A DNA stretch of 64,000 bases from Nocardia sp. SYP-A9097 (lineage in GTDB: Bacteria > Actinomycetota > Actinomycetes > Mycobacteriales > Mycobacteriaceae): contig NZ_WJIC01000001.1 of assembly GCF_009649815.1 (NCBI RefSeq), forward strand, positions 496,001 through 560,000. Direction: 5' to 3'. A model generated the notes under the pieces. That model had not been told where the DNA came from. It made no database searches and saw nothing but the letters and a program-made list of their open reading frames with translations. Each line of letters opens with the position of its first letter. The stretch's first letter is position 1. Of the stretch, positions 26,246-35,939 are shown piece after piece. Position numbers and translations under genes: made by a program.

Positions 26246-27073
26246 TCAGAAGATGATCAGCGTCGTCCCGGCGACGATCGCCGAACGGATCTGCGCCAGA
26301 TCGAAGGATCCGGTCAGTCCAGGCAGGTCGGCGGCGAAGCAGACGTACTCGCCCACGCGATGGGTGCTGATGATCCGCGCATCATTCGGCAAGTCCGACA
26401 GGGGAATCGGCTGCAGCGCCGTCATCCGTTTCGGTGCGCGCATTTTGCGCCAGTGCGCACTGTGCACGGTGATGGTGAGGACATTGTTGGTGATGTCCCC
26501 GTCAACCAGCGCCTTGATTCGTCTTCGCTTGTGCCGTGCGCGAATGAGCCCGTCCTCGGCGGGTTCGAGTTCCCAGTCCGGTTGCCAGGTATTGACCCAT
26601 TCCAGCAGTGCCGCACGGGATATCACCCCAGTGATATCGAGTTGTGCGGCGCGCAGTTTGGTCGGCATGCCGGGCACCAGCCGTACCCCGTGTGCGATCA
26701 CGGTCAGTTCTTCGACCCGATGCTCATCCCAATGCAGCTCGGTGACAACGGTTTTGGTCTGAAAGTGCGCCCCTCGGCGGCGCACTTTGAGTGTGTGCAG
26801 CGTAGCCGTCACATCGTGTCCGAGGAAGGTGGCATTGGCCTCCTGCCCGCCGAATCGGCTGAGTATCCCCTCGGAGAGCAGTGTCATGAGCACATCGGGC
26901 ATGAGCGCGGTGACGGTTCCGACCCCGAAATCGGCGACGGGATCCAGCCATGCGGTGGTGAAGCCGGTCCACTGGTCGACCCAGCTCTGGTCGAACAGGC
27001 GTTTCCCCAGATCCACACCCAGGTCCACCGCCCGCAGCGGTAACCAGGCCTTCGGATCGAAATTCGTGGCCAT
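26246..27073 (-). CDS. Conserved hypothetical protein, possibly DUF2993-like lipid-binding
   Basis: The 275 residues begin MATNFDPKAWLPLRAVDLGV. There is no signal peptide or transmembrane helix. The middle is beta-rich with alternating hydrophobics (FLGHDVTATLHTLKVRRRGAHFQTKTVVTELHWDEHRVEELTVIAHGVRLVPG), a pattern reminiscent of the DUF2993/LmeA type of lipid-binding fold, though I would not assign it on that alone. ATG 27073 has no strong ribosome site; the frame remains open upstream. It diverges from the Mop-domain regulator gene and converges on pcnA through repeat copy A. Confidence 0.6.
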   Translation of the reverse strand: MATNFDPKAWLPLRAVDLGVDLGKRLFDQSWVDQWTGFTTAWLDPVADFGVGTVTALMPDVLMTLLSEGILSRFGGQEANATFLGHDVTATLHTLKVRRRGAHFQTKTVVTELHWDEHRVEELTVIAHGVRLVPGMPTKLRAAQLDITGVISRAALLEWVNTWQPDWELEPAEDGLIRARHKRRRIKALVDGDITNNVLTITVHSAHWRKMRAPKRMTALQPIPLSDLPNDARIISTHRVGEYVCFAADLPGLTGSFDLAQIRSAIVAGTTLIIF

Positions 27074-27211
27074 GATTGGTTCGAGCGTACTTGCGGCCGG
27101 TGACAAGGCCAGCGTGTCGGAGGTGACACGGACCACTACGTGAGATTCGAATCCGCATGTGCGGATGCTTCCCATTGCTGTAACCGTATCTGCGGATCTA
27201 TTCTCCTCCTC

Positions 27212-27619
27212 ATGCCCGATATTCGGATTCGTGATGCCGCTCAGTTGCTGGGCGTCAGCGATGACACCGTGCGCCGGTGGATCGACACCGGAACGCTGTC
27301 CGCGCGCAAGGACGAGTCCGGTCGCCTGGTGGTGGACGGTGCGGAGCTTGCGGCCTTGGCGGTCGAGCAGGCCCGGACCCCGCAGACCCGGATGGGTAGT
27401 GCCAGTTCGGCACGAAATCGATTTCCCGGCCTGGTCACCAAGGTGGTGGCCGATACGGTGATGGCACAGGTGGAGATGCAATGCGGACCGTTCACGGTGG
27501 TTTCCCTGATGAGCAGCGAGGCGGTGCGCGAGCTGGGCTTGCAGCCGGGCAGCGTGGCGGTGGCGAGCGTCAAGGCCACCACGGTGGTGGTGGAGACCGT
27601 TCGCGAATCCGGCGTCTAG
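27212..27619 (+). CDS. HTH and Mop (molybdate-binding) domain regulator
   Basis: A 135-residue protein. The N-terminus (IRIRDAAQLLGVSDDTVRRWIDTGTLSARKDESGRLVVDG) is a MerR/excisionase-type helix-turn-helix. The C-terminus from about residue 66 ([62 protein letters not shown]) is a molybdopterin-binding/TOBE domain. It therefore probably senses molybdate and controls the adjoining modABC. ATG 27212 is chosen since the HTH starts there. The modA frame overlaps its 3' end if the only standard modA start is used. Confidence 0.88.
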   Translation: MPDIRIRDAAQLLGVSDDTVRRWIDTGTLSARKDESGRLVVDGAELAALAVEQARTPQTRMGSASSARNRFPGLVTKVVADTVMAQVEMQCGPFTVVSLMSSEAVRELGLQPGSVAVASVKATTVVVETVRESGV

Positions 27620-28368
27620 CCGCGGCGTCGGCCGCCCTGGCCGTGCTCGGCTCGGGTGCGCTGTCCGGTTGTGGCTCTTCGGATTCCGGCACGGGCACCA
27701 CTACGGTGACCGTTTTCGCGGCGGCCTCGCTCAAACAGGTCTTCACCCAGTTGGGCACCCGGTACGAGTCGGCGCATCCGGGTACGAAGGTGGTGTTCTC
27801 CTTCGCCGGTTCGTCGGATCTGGCGGCGCAGTTGAATCAGGGCGCGCCCGCCGATGTCTTCGCCTCGGCGGATACCGCGAATATGGACAAGGTGGTGAAG
27901 GGCGGCCGGATCGGTACGGCGCAGCCGTTCGCGACCAACACCCTGACCATCGTCACTCCGCCCGGTAATCCGGCGCATATCGCGACGCTGGCGGATCTGG
28001 CGAAGCCGGGTGTGAAGCTGGTGGTGTGTGCGCCGCAGGTGCCGTGTGGTGCGGCCGCGAAGAGGGTGACCACCGCGGCGAATGTGGCTGTCGCGCCGGT
28101 GAGCGAGGAGTCCTCGGTGACCGATGTGCTCGGCAAGGTGACCTCGGGTCAGGCGGATGCGGGTCTGGTCTATGTCACCGATGCCGCGTCGGCGGGTAAT
28201 AAGGTGACGGCGGTGGCGTTCCCGGAGTCGTCGTCGGCGGTGAATACCTATCCGATCGCGGTGCTGTCGGATTCGAAGTCCGCCGACGCGGCGCGTGGTT
28301 TCGTCGATCTGGTCAAGGGTGACGAGGGCCGGAAAGTGCTGACCCAGGCCGGTTTCGGTACTCCGTGA
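27481..28368 (+). CDS. modA: Molybdate ABC transporter substrate-binding lipoprotein ModA (start uncertain)
   Basis: The mature protein is a clear ModA ([18 protein letters not shown], then [26 protein letters not shown], then [13 protein letters not shown]) that captures molybdate outside the membrane. A lipoprotein signal ([23 protein letters not shown]) ends in Cys64 counted from ATG 27481. No ATG, GTG or TTG lies between that ATG and the signal; the next GTG is inside the signal itself. So the gene either starts at 27481, overlapping the Mop gene by 139 bp with an odd 40-residue leader, uses a non-standard start near 27610, or has suffered an indel. modB overlaps the 3' end by four bases. 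Confidence 0.9.
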   Translation: MRTVHGGFPDEQRGGARAGLAAGQRGGGERQGHHGGGGDRSRIRRLAAASAALAVLGSGALSGCGSSDSGTGTTTVTVFAAASLKQVFTQLGTRYESAHPGTKVVFSFAGSSDLAAQLNQGAPADVFASADTANMDKVVKGGRIGTAQPFATNTLTIVTPPGNPAHIATLADLAKPGVKLVVCAPQVPCGAAAKRVTTAANVAVAPVSEESSVTDVLGKVTSGQADAGLVYVTDAASAGNKVTAVAFPESSSAVNTYPIAVLSDSKSADAARGFVDLVKGDEGRKVLTQAGFGTP

Positions 28369-29180
28369 CATCCCGCACCGGCATTCCGCCCTGGCTGTTG
28401 CTGCCCGCCGCGATCGGATTCGCGTTGGTGGCAGGGCCTTTGGTGGCTTTGACCGGTGCGGTGGATTGGTCGCATTTCTTCGAACTCATCACCTCGCCGG
28501 CCTCCCGGGACGCGCTGGAGTTGAGCCTGCGCACGTCCCTGGCGGCGGCCGCCCTGTGTCTGCTGTTCGGTGTGCCGATGGCGGCGGTGCTGGCGCGCAC
28601 GCGGTGGCGCATTCTGCCGCTGTTGCGCGCAATGGTGTTGTTGCCCTTGGTGCTTCCGCCGGTGGTCGGTGGTCTGGCACTGCTCTCCCTGTTCGGTCGC
28701 CGCGGCCTGCTGGGTCGTGAGCTGGAGACCATGGGTATCCAGATCGCTTTCAGCACAACGGCGGTGGTGCTGGCTCAGACTTTCGTGGCCTTGCCCTTCC
28801 TTGTCATCACCCTCGAATCCGCCATGCGCACTGCGGGAGATCGCTATGAGCGCATTGCCGCCACTCTCGGCGCGCGTCCCGGCCACATCTGGTGGCGGGT
28901 GACCGTCCCGCTGCTGCGCCCGGCCGTAATCTCCGGCACCGTACTGGCTTTCGCTCGCGCGCTCGGCGAATTCGGTGCGACCCTGACCTTCGCGGGCAGC
29001 TTGCAGGGCCGCACCCGAACACTTCCCCTGGAGATCTATCTACAGCGCGAATCCGATCCGGATGCCGCCGTGGCGTTGTCCCTGCTATTGGTGCTGGTGG
29101 CGGCCGTCGTGGTCCTGATCGCATATCGCCGTGGCCCGGTGCGAACTCGGCGGTCGCGCGATGTGGAGCAAGGGATATGA
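28365..29180 (+). CDS. modB: Molybdate ABC transporter permease ModB
   Basis: The 271-residue inner-membrane permease has about five to six transmembrane helices ([44 protein letters not shown], and the C-terminal [19 protein letters not shown]). The EAA-loop contact for the ATPase reads [31 protein letters not shown], matching ModB/CysT. The GTG start overlaps the modA stop as GTGA; modC overlaps by ATGA, so the three genes are translationally coupled. Confidence 0.95.
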   Translation: MTSRTGIPPWLLLPAAIGFALVAGPLVALTGAVDWSHFFELITSPASRDALELSLRTSLAAAALCLLFGVPMAAVLARTRWRILPLLRAMVLLPLVLPPVVGGLALLSLFGRRGLLGRELETMGIQIAFSTTAVVLAQTFVALPFLVITLESAMRTAGDRYERIAATLGARPGHIWWRVTVPLLRPAVISGTVLAFARALGEFGATLTFAGSLQGRTRTLPLEIYLQRESDPDAAVALSLLLVLVAAVVVLIAYRRGPVRTRRSRDVEQGI

Positions 29181-30316
29181 ACGAGGCTGCGGGACTGCGG
29201 ATGTCGGCACGGCTGGCAGTGCGTGACTTCGAGCTGGAGCTGAATGTCGCGCCCGGTGAGGTGCTGGCGGTGCTGGGCCCCAATGGTGCGGGTAAGTCGA
29301 CGCTGCTCGATGTGGTGGCGGGTCTGCTGACCCCCGATATCGGATCAGTGCGCTTGCACGAGCGGGTGCTGACGGATACCGCGAAAGGTATTGCGGTGCC
29401 GCCGCATAAACGCGAGGTGGCGCTGCTCGCTCAGGATCCGCTGCTGTTCCCGCACCTGTCGGTGGCGGCCAATGTGGCCTTCGGCCCGCGCAGCCGTGGC
29501 ACCCGGGCGCGCGCGGCCGCGGCGGTGGCCCTGGAGTGGTTGCGCGCGGTGGACGCGGAGGAATTGTCCGGTCGCACACCGGATTCCCTCTCGGGCGGGC
29601 AGGCGCAGCGGGTTGCCCTGGCCCGGGCGCTCGCGGTGCGTCCCCGCGTGCTGTTGCTCGACGAACCGATGGCGGCCCTCGATGTCACGGCCGCGCCGGC
29701 CATGCGCGCATTGCTGCGCCGGGTGCTTCGTGACAATCCCGATGCGGCGCGGTCGAATACGCGCCCGGACTGCACGATTCTGGTGACGCACGACATTATC
29801 GACGCGGTGACCCTGGCCGATCGGGTGGCGGTGATCGAGGCGGGCCGGGTGGTCGAATCCGGTCCGGTGACAGAGGTTTTGGCGCGCCCGCGCAGTCGTT
29901 TCGCGGCCCGGATCGCGGGGGTGAACCTGATCCTGGGGCGGGCGGCCGGTGGTGGCAGTGCGGGGCTGAGCGCGGTCACCGACGGTGGTATCGAGGTGTA
30001 CGGCCGGACCGGGGAGACCGGGCTACCCGCCGATTCGGTGGTGTCCGGCCGGGCGGCGGCCGTGTTCTCCCCGGTCGCGGTGGCGGTGCATCGGGAGCAT
30101 CCGGAGGGCAGTCCGCGCAATGTGTTCCGGGTGCGGATAGCCGAGATGGAGGATCGGGGCGGCATCATCCGGGTGCGTGGCGCGGACGGTCCGGGTGCGG
30201 CGGCCGGTCTGGCGGCGGATCTGACCCCGGCGGCGGTGGCCCAGCTGAGCCTGACCCCCGGGCTGGATGTGTATTTCGCGGTGAAGGCCACCGAGGTAGA
30301 GGTCTACGCCTACTGA
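29177..30316 (+). CDS. modC: Molybdate ABC transporter ATP-binding protein ModC
   Basis: A 379-residue ATPase: Walker [10 protein letters not shown] at 34-42, Q-loop [13 protein letters not shown], signature [15 protein letters not shown], Walker [13 protein letters not shown], and switch His in [13 protein letters not shown]-terminal TOBE/Mop-like extension (from about 255, [10 protein letters not shown] to the end [11 protein letters not shown]) is typical of ModC and may sense molybdate. ATG 29177 overlaps the modB stop by four bases; the frame is open further upstream inside modB but that is not used. Confidence 0.95.
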   Translation: MNEAAGLRMSARLAVRDFELELNVAPGEVLAVLGPNGAGKSTLLDVVAGLLTPDIGSVRLHERVLTDTAKGIAVPPHKREVALLAQDPLLFPHLSVAANVAFGPRSRGTRARAAAAVALEWLRAVDAEELSGRTPDSLSGGQAQRVALARALAVRPRVLLLDEPMAALDVTAAPAMRALLRRVLRDNPDAARSNTRPDCTILVTHDIIDAVTLADRVAVIEAGRVVESGPVTEVLARPRSRFAARIAGVNLILGRAAGGGSAGLSAVTDGGIEVYGRTGETGLPADSVVSGRAAAVFSPVAVAVHREHPEGSPRNVFRVRIAEMEDRGGIIRVRGADGPGAAAGLAADLTPAAVAQLSLTPGLDVYFAVKATEVEVYAY

Positions 30317-30417
30317 CCGGGTCCGGGCCGGCGGTGGCAGCGCCCGGTGATGGCTCGCGCCACGAACAATCCGGTCCGGTTGTTGTAGGCGGCGGCTCGC
30401 GCGACCACAATCGGGGC

Positions 30418-31170
30418 ATGACCGTGGACCTGAACAGCGACCTGGGCGAGGGCTTCGGCGCGTACCGCATGGGCGATGACGCCGCCATGCTGGACGTGGT
30501 CACCAGCGCGAATATCGCCTGCGGTTTCCACGCCGGGGACCCGTCGATCATGCGCCGCACCTGCGCCCTCGCGGTCGAGAAGGGTGTCCGTATCGGCGCG
30601 CATGTCGGCTATCGCGACCTGCCGGGCTTCGGTCGCCGCGCCATGGCGGTGACCCCCGCCGACCTGCGCGACGAAACCCTCTACCAACTCGGCAGCCTGG
30701 ACGCCTTCGCCCGAGCCGCCGGTGATCGGGTCCGCTATGTCAAACCCCATGGCGCGCTCTACCACGCCGCAGCGGCCGATCCGGCCTTGGCGAATGCCAT
30801 AGTCACCGCCATGCGCGAATTCGATTCGGCCCTGGCGCTTCTCGGTCCGGCAGGAACCGAAATGGAGTCCGCCGCCCGCGCCGCCGGAACCCCTTTCCTG
30901 GGTGAGGGTTTCGCCGACCGCGCCTACACCCCCGAGGGCCTGCTGGCTCCCCGTGGCCTCCCGGGCGCGGTGCTCGCTCCGGATGAGGCGGTGGCCCAAG
31001 CCCTTTCGATAGCCCGCTCCGGCAAGGCCACGACGGTCGACGGCGGCACCGTAGCGGTCTCCGCCGCCAGCATCTGCGTCCACGGCGATTCCCCCGCCGC
31101 CGTGGAAATGGCCCGCCGCATCCGCGCCGCCTTGGACGAGGCCGCAATCCCGGTCCGCCCCTTCACCTGA
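30418..31170 (+). CDS. pxpA: 5-oxoprolinase subunit A (LamB/YcsF family)
   Basis: The 250-residue cytosolic subunit of the ATP-dependent 5-oxoprolinase PxpABC converts 5-oxo-L-proline to glutamate. The start VDLNSDLGEGFG, the SANIACGFHAGDP block, GAHVGYRDLPGFGRR and VKPHGALYH are the family's conserved motifs. ATG 30418 begins at that first motif. The B and C subunits follow at 31321 and 32081, so all three components are present. A 150-bp gap to pxpB shows only GC-rich sequence. Confidence 0.95.
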   Translation: MTVDLNSDLGEGFGAYRMGDDAAMLDVVTSANIACGFHAGDPSIMRRTCALAVEKGVRIGAHVGYRDLPGFGRRAMAVTPADLRDETLYQLGSLDAFARAAGDRVRYVKPHGALYHAAAADPALANAIVTAMREFDSALALLGPAGTEMESAARAAGTPFLGEGFADRAYTPEGLLAPRGLPGAVLAPDEAVAQALSIARSGKATTVDGGTVAVSAASICVHGDSPAAVEMARRIRAALDEAAIPVRPFT

Positions 31171-31320
31171 TGGCCACATCATGAGCGCCGAAACGTATTC
31201 CGTCCGAGCTCGCGCGGCCGTGGGCCGGGCCGCGTCTACCGCGGGCGGTTGTGGCTCCGCTGACGTCGCTATGCGATGGGAAGCCCGCACTACTGCGTCG
31301 GTGCACGAGTGGAATTCGCC

Positions 31321-32055
31321 GTGACGGCTGATATCCGCGCGGCGGGAGATCGTGCGCTGCTGGTGATTCCGTCATCGCGGGCGATGGTGATGGATCTGGT
31401 GGCGGCGCTGCGGGTACGGCCCGAGGGTGTGGTGGATGTGCTGCCCGCGGCGGAGACGGTAATGGTCACATTGTCCGCGCCGACGGCTGCCGAATCGGTG
31501 CGCAAGCAGCTGAATACGCTGCTAGCACAACTGGAGTCGGATGCCTCGGTCGCGGCCGGCGGCCGTACCGTGCCCGGTTGGCGTCCCGCGCGTGCTGACC
31601 GTGCGGAGCAGCCGGTGCGCGGCAATGGTTTCCGTGATGAACCGATCCGCATTCCGGTCCGCTATGACGGTGCGGATCTGATCGATGTGGCGCGACTGCT
31701 CGGTCTGACCCCGGCCGAGGTAGTTCTCCAGCACACCGCGACCGAATGGCGTTGTGCCTTCGTGGGTTTCGCCCCCGGCTTCGGCTATCTGGAATCCCCG
31801 GACGGCCGCCTCACCGTCCCTCGCCGCCCGCAGTCCCGCACCGCGATTCCTCCTGGCGCGGTGGCCTTGGCGGGTGGCTATTCCGCCGTCTACCCCCGTC
31901 GCAGCCCGGGTGGCTGGCAGTTGATCGGCACCACCGACGCGCCGCTATGGGATGTCGACCGCGACCCGCCGGCCCTGATTCGCGCCGCCACCCGGGTCCA
32001 ATTCGTCGACGTGGAAGCAGGTTTCGCAGGATGCGCACCGGAGTCCGCGTTGTGA
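31321..32055 (+). CDS. pxpB: 5-oxoprolinase subunit B
   Basis: The family (KipI/PxpB) motifs are RALLVIPSSRAMVMDL at the N-terminus and in the core ATEWRCAFVGFAPGFGYLESPDGRLTVPRR followed by VALAGGYSAVYPRRSPGGWQLIGTT. From GTG 31321 it has 244 residues and begins VTADIRAAGDRALLV, like other PxpB. GTG 31309 or ATG 31276 are alternatives; none has a clear ribosome site. It forms a heteromeric enzyme with pxpC, 25 bp downstream. The about 35-residue segment SDASVAAGGRTVPGWRPARADRA looks like a lineage-specific linker. Confidence 0.92.
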   Translation: MTADIRAAGDRALLVIPSSRAMVMDLVAALRVRPEGVVDVLPAAETVMVTLSAPTAAESVRKQLNTLLAQLESDASVAAGGRTVPGWRPARADRAEQPVRGNGFRDEPIRIPVRYDGADLIDVARLLGLTPAEVVLQHTATEWRCAFVGFAPGFGYLESPDGRLTVPRRPQSRTAIPPGAVALAGGYSAVYPRRSPGGWQLIGTTDAPLWDVDRDPPALIRAATRVQFVDVEAGFAGCAPESAL

Positions 32056-32080
32056 TCGGCACGGCAAGCCCGGGTCGCCG

Positions 32081-32935
32081 ATGATTCGCGTGGAGCGGGT
32101 CGGCCCGCTGGCTACGATCCAGGATCTGGGTCGTCCCGGTTGGTTCGATTCCGGTGTCGGTATCGCGGGTGCGGCCGATCGTGCTTCGCTGCGTCTGGCC
32201 AATCGCCTGGTCGGGAATCCGGAGGGTGCGGCCGCGATCGAGGTGCTGCTGGGTGGTCTGGAGGTGCTCGCGGAAAGTCGTCTCACCCTTGCTGTCACCG
32301 GTGCCGCCGCTCCCGCCTCGGTGGACGGTCGTCCGGTGGGTGCGGCGAGTGTGCTGGAAGTCGAAGAGGGGCAACGGCTTCGGCTGGGCTTCGCGACGAC
32401 GGGTTTGCGTAGTTATGTGGCGGTGCGCGGCGGTATCGCGGTGTCGCCGGTGCTCGGATCCCGGAGCCGCGACACGCTTTCGGGCATCGGCCCGGATCCG
32501 TTGCGCCCCGGTGATCTGCTGCCGGTCGGTGCGCCGCCGCGCGAATACCCGATTGTGGATGTGGCCCCGGTGCCGCCGCCGGAGTCCGGTCTGCTCACCG
32601 TGCATGTCATACCGGGTCCCCGGGATGACTGGTTCACCAGTGCCGCAGCACTATTCGAGGGTGAATGGCAGGTGTCCTCGGAGACCGACCGTATCGGCGC
32701 ACGCCTGGATCGGCGGTACGGGCCGGCTCTGGAGCGTTGCGCCGATGCCGAATTACCCACGGAGGGAATGGCTCTGGGCTCCATCCAGGTCCCGCCGAGC
32801 GGTCAGCCGGTGGTCTTCCTGGCGGATCACCCGATCACCGGCGGCTATCCGGTGATCGGGGTGGTGGTCGATGCCGAGGTGGATCTGGTGGCGCAGGCGC
32901 GGCCGGGTCAGGCCATCCGCTTCCGCCGTCGCTGA
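32081..32935 (+). CDS. pxpC: 5-oxoprolinase subunit C (biotin-dependent carboxyltransferase family)
   Basis: The 284 residues start MIRVERVGPLATIQDLGRPG, the hallmark of PxpC/KipA. GVGIAGAADRASLRLANRLVGNPEGAAAIEVLLGG and the later RSRDTLSGIG, VIPGPRDDWF and MALGSIQVPPSGQPVVFLADHPITGGYPVIG are all family blocks. The name carboxyltransferase is historical; the protein works with PxpB in 5-oxoproline cleavage. It converges on the DUF4185 gene with only 14 bp between stops, without an obvious terminator. Confidence 0.95.
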   Translation: MIRVERVGPLATIQDLGRPGWFDSGVGIAGAADRASLRLANRLVGNPEGAAAIEVLLGGLEVLAESRLTLAVTGAAAPASVDGRPVGAASVLEVEEGQRLRLGFATTGLRSYVAVRGGIAVSPVLGSRSRDTLSGIGPDPLRPGDLLPVGAPPREYPIVDVAPVPPPESGLLTVHVIPGPRDDWFTSAAALFEGEWQVSSETDRIGARLDRRYGPALERCADAELPTEGMALGSIQVPPSGQPVVFLADHPITGGYPVIGVVVDAEVDLVAQARPGQAIRFRRR

Positions 32936-32949
32936 GCCGAAACCTGTTC

Positions 32950-34527
32950 TCAGTTCTGCTGATCGAGCTTCGCGTGCATGAGATACACGTTGTAGCTGTT
33001 CCATGTCGACACCGTGAAGTACAGGTCCTTCGCGGTCGACCAGGGATGGATGAACCCGCCGTACGCGGTCGGGTAGTCGTCGGTGTCGACCAGCGCGACG
33101 GGTTCGGTCCAGCTGCCCTGCGGTTCGGCGGCGGTGCGCAGCACGATGGCATGCCGTTGCAGGTCCAGGTACACCATCTGCCACCGTTGACTGTCCCGGT
33201 CGTAGTGGATGGAGAGTTCGCTGGCGGTGCCGGAAACCAGTGGGGTGGCGAGTAATTGGTCGGCCCCGTCGGCGGCGGCCCAGCCGCCGTTGATCCAGTA
33301 CTGGTAGGCGGTTTTGTTGAGGACCTGGTCCTTGGGCACGCGGGCGAGCCCGATGACGCCCATGCGCCCGTTGGGGGTGCCGTACATGTAGACGTAGTCG
33401 CCCTGCGGCACCATGGTCGCGACCTGGAAGCGGCCCAGTCCGAACAGGTTGTCCCAGCGTGCCCATTGGGATTTGGTCCAGGTGCGGCCGTTGTCGTCGG
33501 ACCAGGCGATGCCGCCGTGGTTGGTCCACCACATGCCCGGGATCTTGCTCCACCGGTTGATGGACATATAGCTGAGGTACTGCCGATCGCCGACGGCGAA
33601 GCCGGAGGTCGGGATGGTGGTGATCTCGTAGTTGCGGATCTTGCGGCTGTTCAGGATCTCGGTGGCGTGGCAGCGGGTGTCCTGGACGAAGCTGTCCAGC
33701 AGCAGCCCCTGGGACAGGTCGCGATTGCTGCTGTAGGCGATGGTGTTGCTGCGCCAGTCCTGTTGGTCGGTGCCCGCGCCGACGGGTTCCCAGCCCTTGC
33801 CGAAGGTGTCGCCGAAGACGACGGCGATCTGACCGGGCTGGTTCTCCCACATCAGGCCGAGGTCGGTGCCGTCGACGGACCAGCGGGTGTCGGTGCGATT
33901 GGGTGAGCCGTGCCCGGTGACCTGGTTGACCAGTTCGACGGAGTCGACCGCGGGCACCGCGATCGGCGGCACGCTGGGTGCGGCGGCGGGCGGCTGCACA
34001 GCGGCGGCGGGTAGCGGCTGCGGTTCGGGTGGTTCGCCGCCGGGGACCGGGATCGGAATGGGTTCGGTCTCGGGCTGCAGTTCGATCTTGGGCAGCGGCA
34101 GTGGGCCGTTGCCGGAGGTGTTGCCGCCGGGTGCGGTGGTGGTGGGCGCACCGGTCGGATTGCCTTCCGGCGGTGCGGCTTCCAGCGTCGGCTCGGTATT
34201 GTCCCGGACATCCGGGCAGGGCGCGGCGCACGGATCGGCGGGCATCGCCGCGGCGTCGATCCGGGTGTTGTCGGGCTTGGGCCCGGGCACCTGCACGGTG
34301 GTGAGCTGCGGTACCGGCACCTGGATGCGAATCGTCGGATCGGGTTGGGGCGCGGCGGCATCCGGGTTGGGCTGCCGCTTCAGTGGGTCGAATCCCGTTT
34401 CGCCGCAGCTGTTCACCGGCGGTGCCTGCCAGGCCGGGACGGCTACCGCGGGCGCTGCGGGTAGCAGTATCGCGCCGATGGTGAGCACGCCGGACAGGAT
34501 CAGGCCGTCGGTGGTTCGGAATCCCAT
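32950..34527 (-). CDS. Secreted DUF4185 domain protein
   Basis: The 525 residues begin with a signal peptide (LILSGVLTIGAILLPAAPAVAVPA). A long Pro-rich stretch (about 60-210) follows, probably a cell-wall spacer. The C-terminal about 310 residues are a DUF4185 beta-propeller-like domain with sialidase-type WxxDG repeats (GIAWSDDNGRTWTKSQWARW; WAAADGADQLLATP). The gene is secreted by inference and its substrate is unknown. ATG 34527 has GGGAGA upstream and lies inside the last 28 bases of the MFS gene, suggesting coupled translation. Confidence 0.82.
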   Translation of the reverse strand: MGFRTTDGLILSGVLTIGAILLPAAPAVAVPAWQAPPVNSCGETGFDPLKRQPNPDAAAPQPDPTIRIQVPVPQLTTVQVPGPKPDNTRIDAAAMPADPCAAPCPDVRDNTEPTLEAAPPEGNPTGAPTTTAPGGNTSGNGPLPLPKIELQPETEPIPIPVPGGEPPEPQPLPAAAVQPPAAAPSVPPIAVPAVDSVELVNQVTGHGSPNRTDTRWSVDGTDLGLMWENQPGQIAVVFGDTFGKGWEPVGAGTDQQDWRSNTIAYSSNRDLSQGLLLDSFVQDTRCHATEILNSRKIRNYEITTIPTSGFAVGDRQYLSYMSINRWSKIPGMWWTNHGGIAWSDDNGRTWTKSQWARWDNLFGLGRFQVATMVPQGDYVYMYGTPNGRMGVIGLARVPKDQVLNKTAYQYWINGGWAAADGADQLLATPLVSGTASELSIHYDRDSQRWQMVYLDLQRHAIVLRTAAEPQGSWTEPVALVDTDDYPTAYGGFIHPWSTAKDLYFTVSTWNSYNVYLMHAKLDQQN

Positions 34528-35939
34528 TTGTCTCCCGGTTTTGATCGAGGCGATATTAGCGCGATGGCGGCAATGCCCACGCAGTACACACCGGCGGCCG
34601 CGATCACCACTGCCGGTGACCGCCCGTCGGCCGGAATCCACAGTGCGGTGCCTGCGAGTGCGCCCACGTAGGTGATGTTGAAGATGGTGTCCTGCAGGGC
34701 GAATACCTGTCCGCGATGCAGGTCGTCGATATCGATCTGCATGGCCGCGTCACCGGTGAGTTTGATGGTCTGCCCGGCCAGTCCGAGCAGGAACGCCGCC
34801 GCCAGCAGGCATAGTTCGGCGCGGCGCTCCCCGGTGCCGTCGGCGATGGTGATGGGCGTGACGAGCGTCAACTGCACCACGATGGCGGTGAGCAGTCCGG
34901 CGACCACGGTGCGTGAACGGCCCAGGCGCGGAATGAGAATGGGCGCGACCACCGCGGCGGTGAGCATGCCCGCCCCGGTCGCGGAGATGGCGGCGCTGAA
35001 TTTGGCGATGTGATGCCCGCCCCCGCCGGTCCCGCTGGTTTCGGAGCCGCGCCGCAGTACCAGCACCATGAGTAGCGTGTCGGCACCGAATACGGCTCGG
35101 TGCGCGGCGATTCCGATCATGGCGGTGGTGACTTCGCGTGAATGCCAGGCGGCCGTGGCCCCGGACCGCAATCCGGCCGCGATGGCGCGCAGTGAGCTTT
35201 CGGGCTGTGCCGCTGCCCCGGGCTCGCCTGGATCGGGTCCGAGTGCGTGCCTGCGGAATCCCGCCGCCGCGATGGCTCCGACGACGGATCCGAGGGCGCT
35301 GACCGCGACCGCTGCCGCCGAGGCGGCATCACCCGCGCCGATGGTGGCGATGAGCCCGAAGGCGATGCCCGCGCCGAGGATCGCGCAGCCCGCGGCCACG
35401 GTCGCCAGCATCGAGTTGGTGGCCACCAGGCGTTGCTGGGCGAGCACGCGCGGCAGCGAAGCCGACACGCCCGCACCGACAAACCGCGACACGCCCACGA
35501 CGGAGAGTGCGAGTAAGAGCAGCGGCGTCTCGCGCACCCCACCCAGCAGGCTGACCGCGGTCACCGCGATCAGCAATCCGCGCAGGATATTCGCGATGAG
35601 CAGCACCGTGCGGCGGTCCCACCGGTCCAGCAGCGCGCCCGCGTACGGCCCGATGATCGAGTACGGCAGCAGCAGCGCCGCGAAGCCGCCGGCAATGGCG
35701 AGCGGATCGGTTTCGCGCTCCGGATTGAACAGGATCGCCCCGGACAGCGCGGCCTGGAACATGCCGTCGCCGAATTGCCCCGCCAGTCGCACGCTCGCGA
35801 GCCGCAGCGCGCCGGGACTCTCGTGCAGCGCGGTGCGCAATGTGCTCAGCCCGTGCCGCATTCGATCCAGGTGGTGCCGTGCGTGGTCCGGTGTGTGGTG
35901 CGGCGGCGCGGAGTTCGGTTCGGTCCCGGGTTCGCTCAC
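34500..35939 (-). CDS. MFS transporter
   Basis: The 479-residue integral membrane protein has about 12 hydrophobic helices. The first loops LSGAILFNPERETDPLAIAGGFAALLLPYSIIGPYAGALLDRWDRR carry the MFS-type motif A (GPYAGALLDRWDRR). It starts at GTG 35939, which overlaps the upstream Nudix stop as GTGA, and its end overlaps the DUF4185 gene by 28 bp. An about 35-residue charged N-terminus precedes the first helix. Export of a small molecule is likely; which one is not visible. Confidence 0.88.
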   Translation of the reverse strand: MSEPGTEPNSAPPHHTPDHARHHLDRMRHGLSTLRTALHESPGALRLASVRLAGQFGDGMFQAALSGAILFNPERETDPLAIAGGFAALLLPYSIIGPYAGALLDRWDRRTVLLIANILRGLLIAVTAVSLLGGVRETPLLLLALSVVGVSRFVGAGVSASLPRVLAQQRLVATNSMLATVAAGCAILGAGIAFGLIATIGAGDAASAAAVAVSALGSVVGAIAAAGFRRHALGPDPGEPGAAAQPESSLRAIAAGLRSGATAAWHSREVTTAMIGIAAHRAVFGADTLLMVLVLRRGSETSGTGGGGHHIAKFSAAISATGAGMLTAAVVAPILIPRLGRSRTVVAGLLTAIVVQLTLVTPITIADGTGERRAELCLLAAAFLLGLAGQTIKLTGDAAMQIDIDDLHRGQVFALQDTIFNITYVGALAGTALWIPADGRSPAVVIAAAGVYCVGIAAIALISPRSKPGDKWDSEPPTA

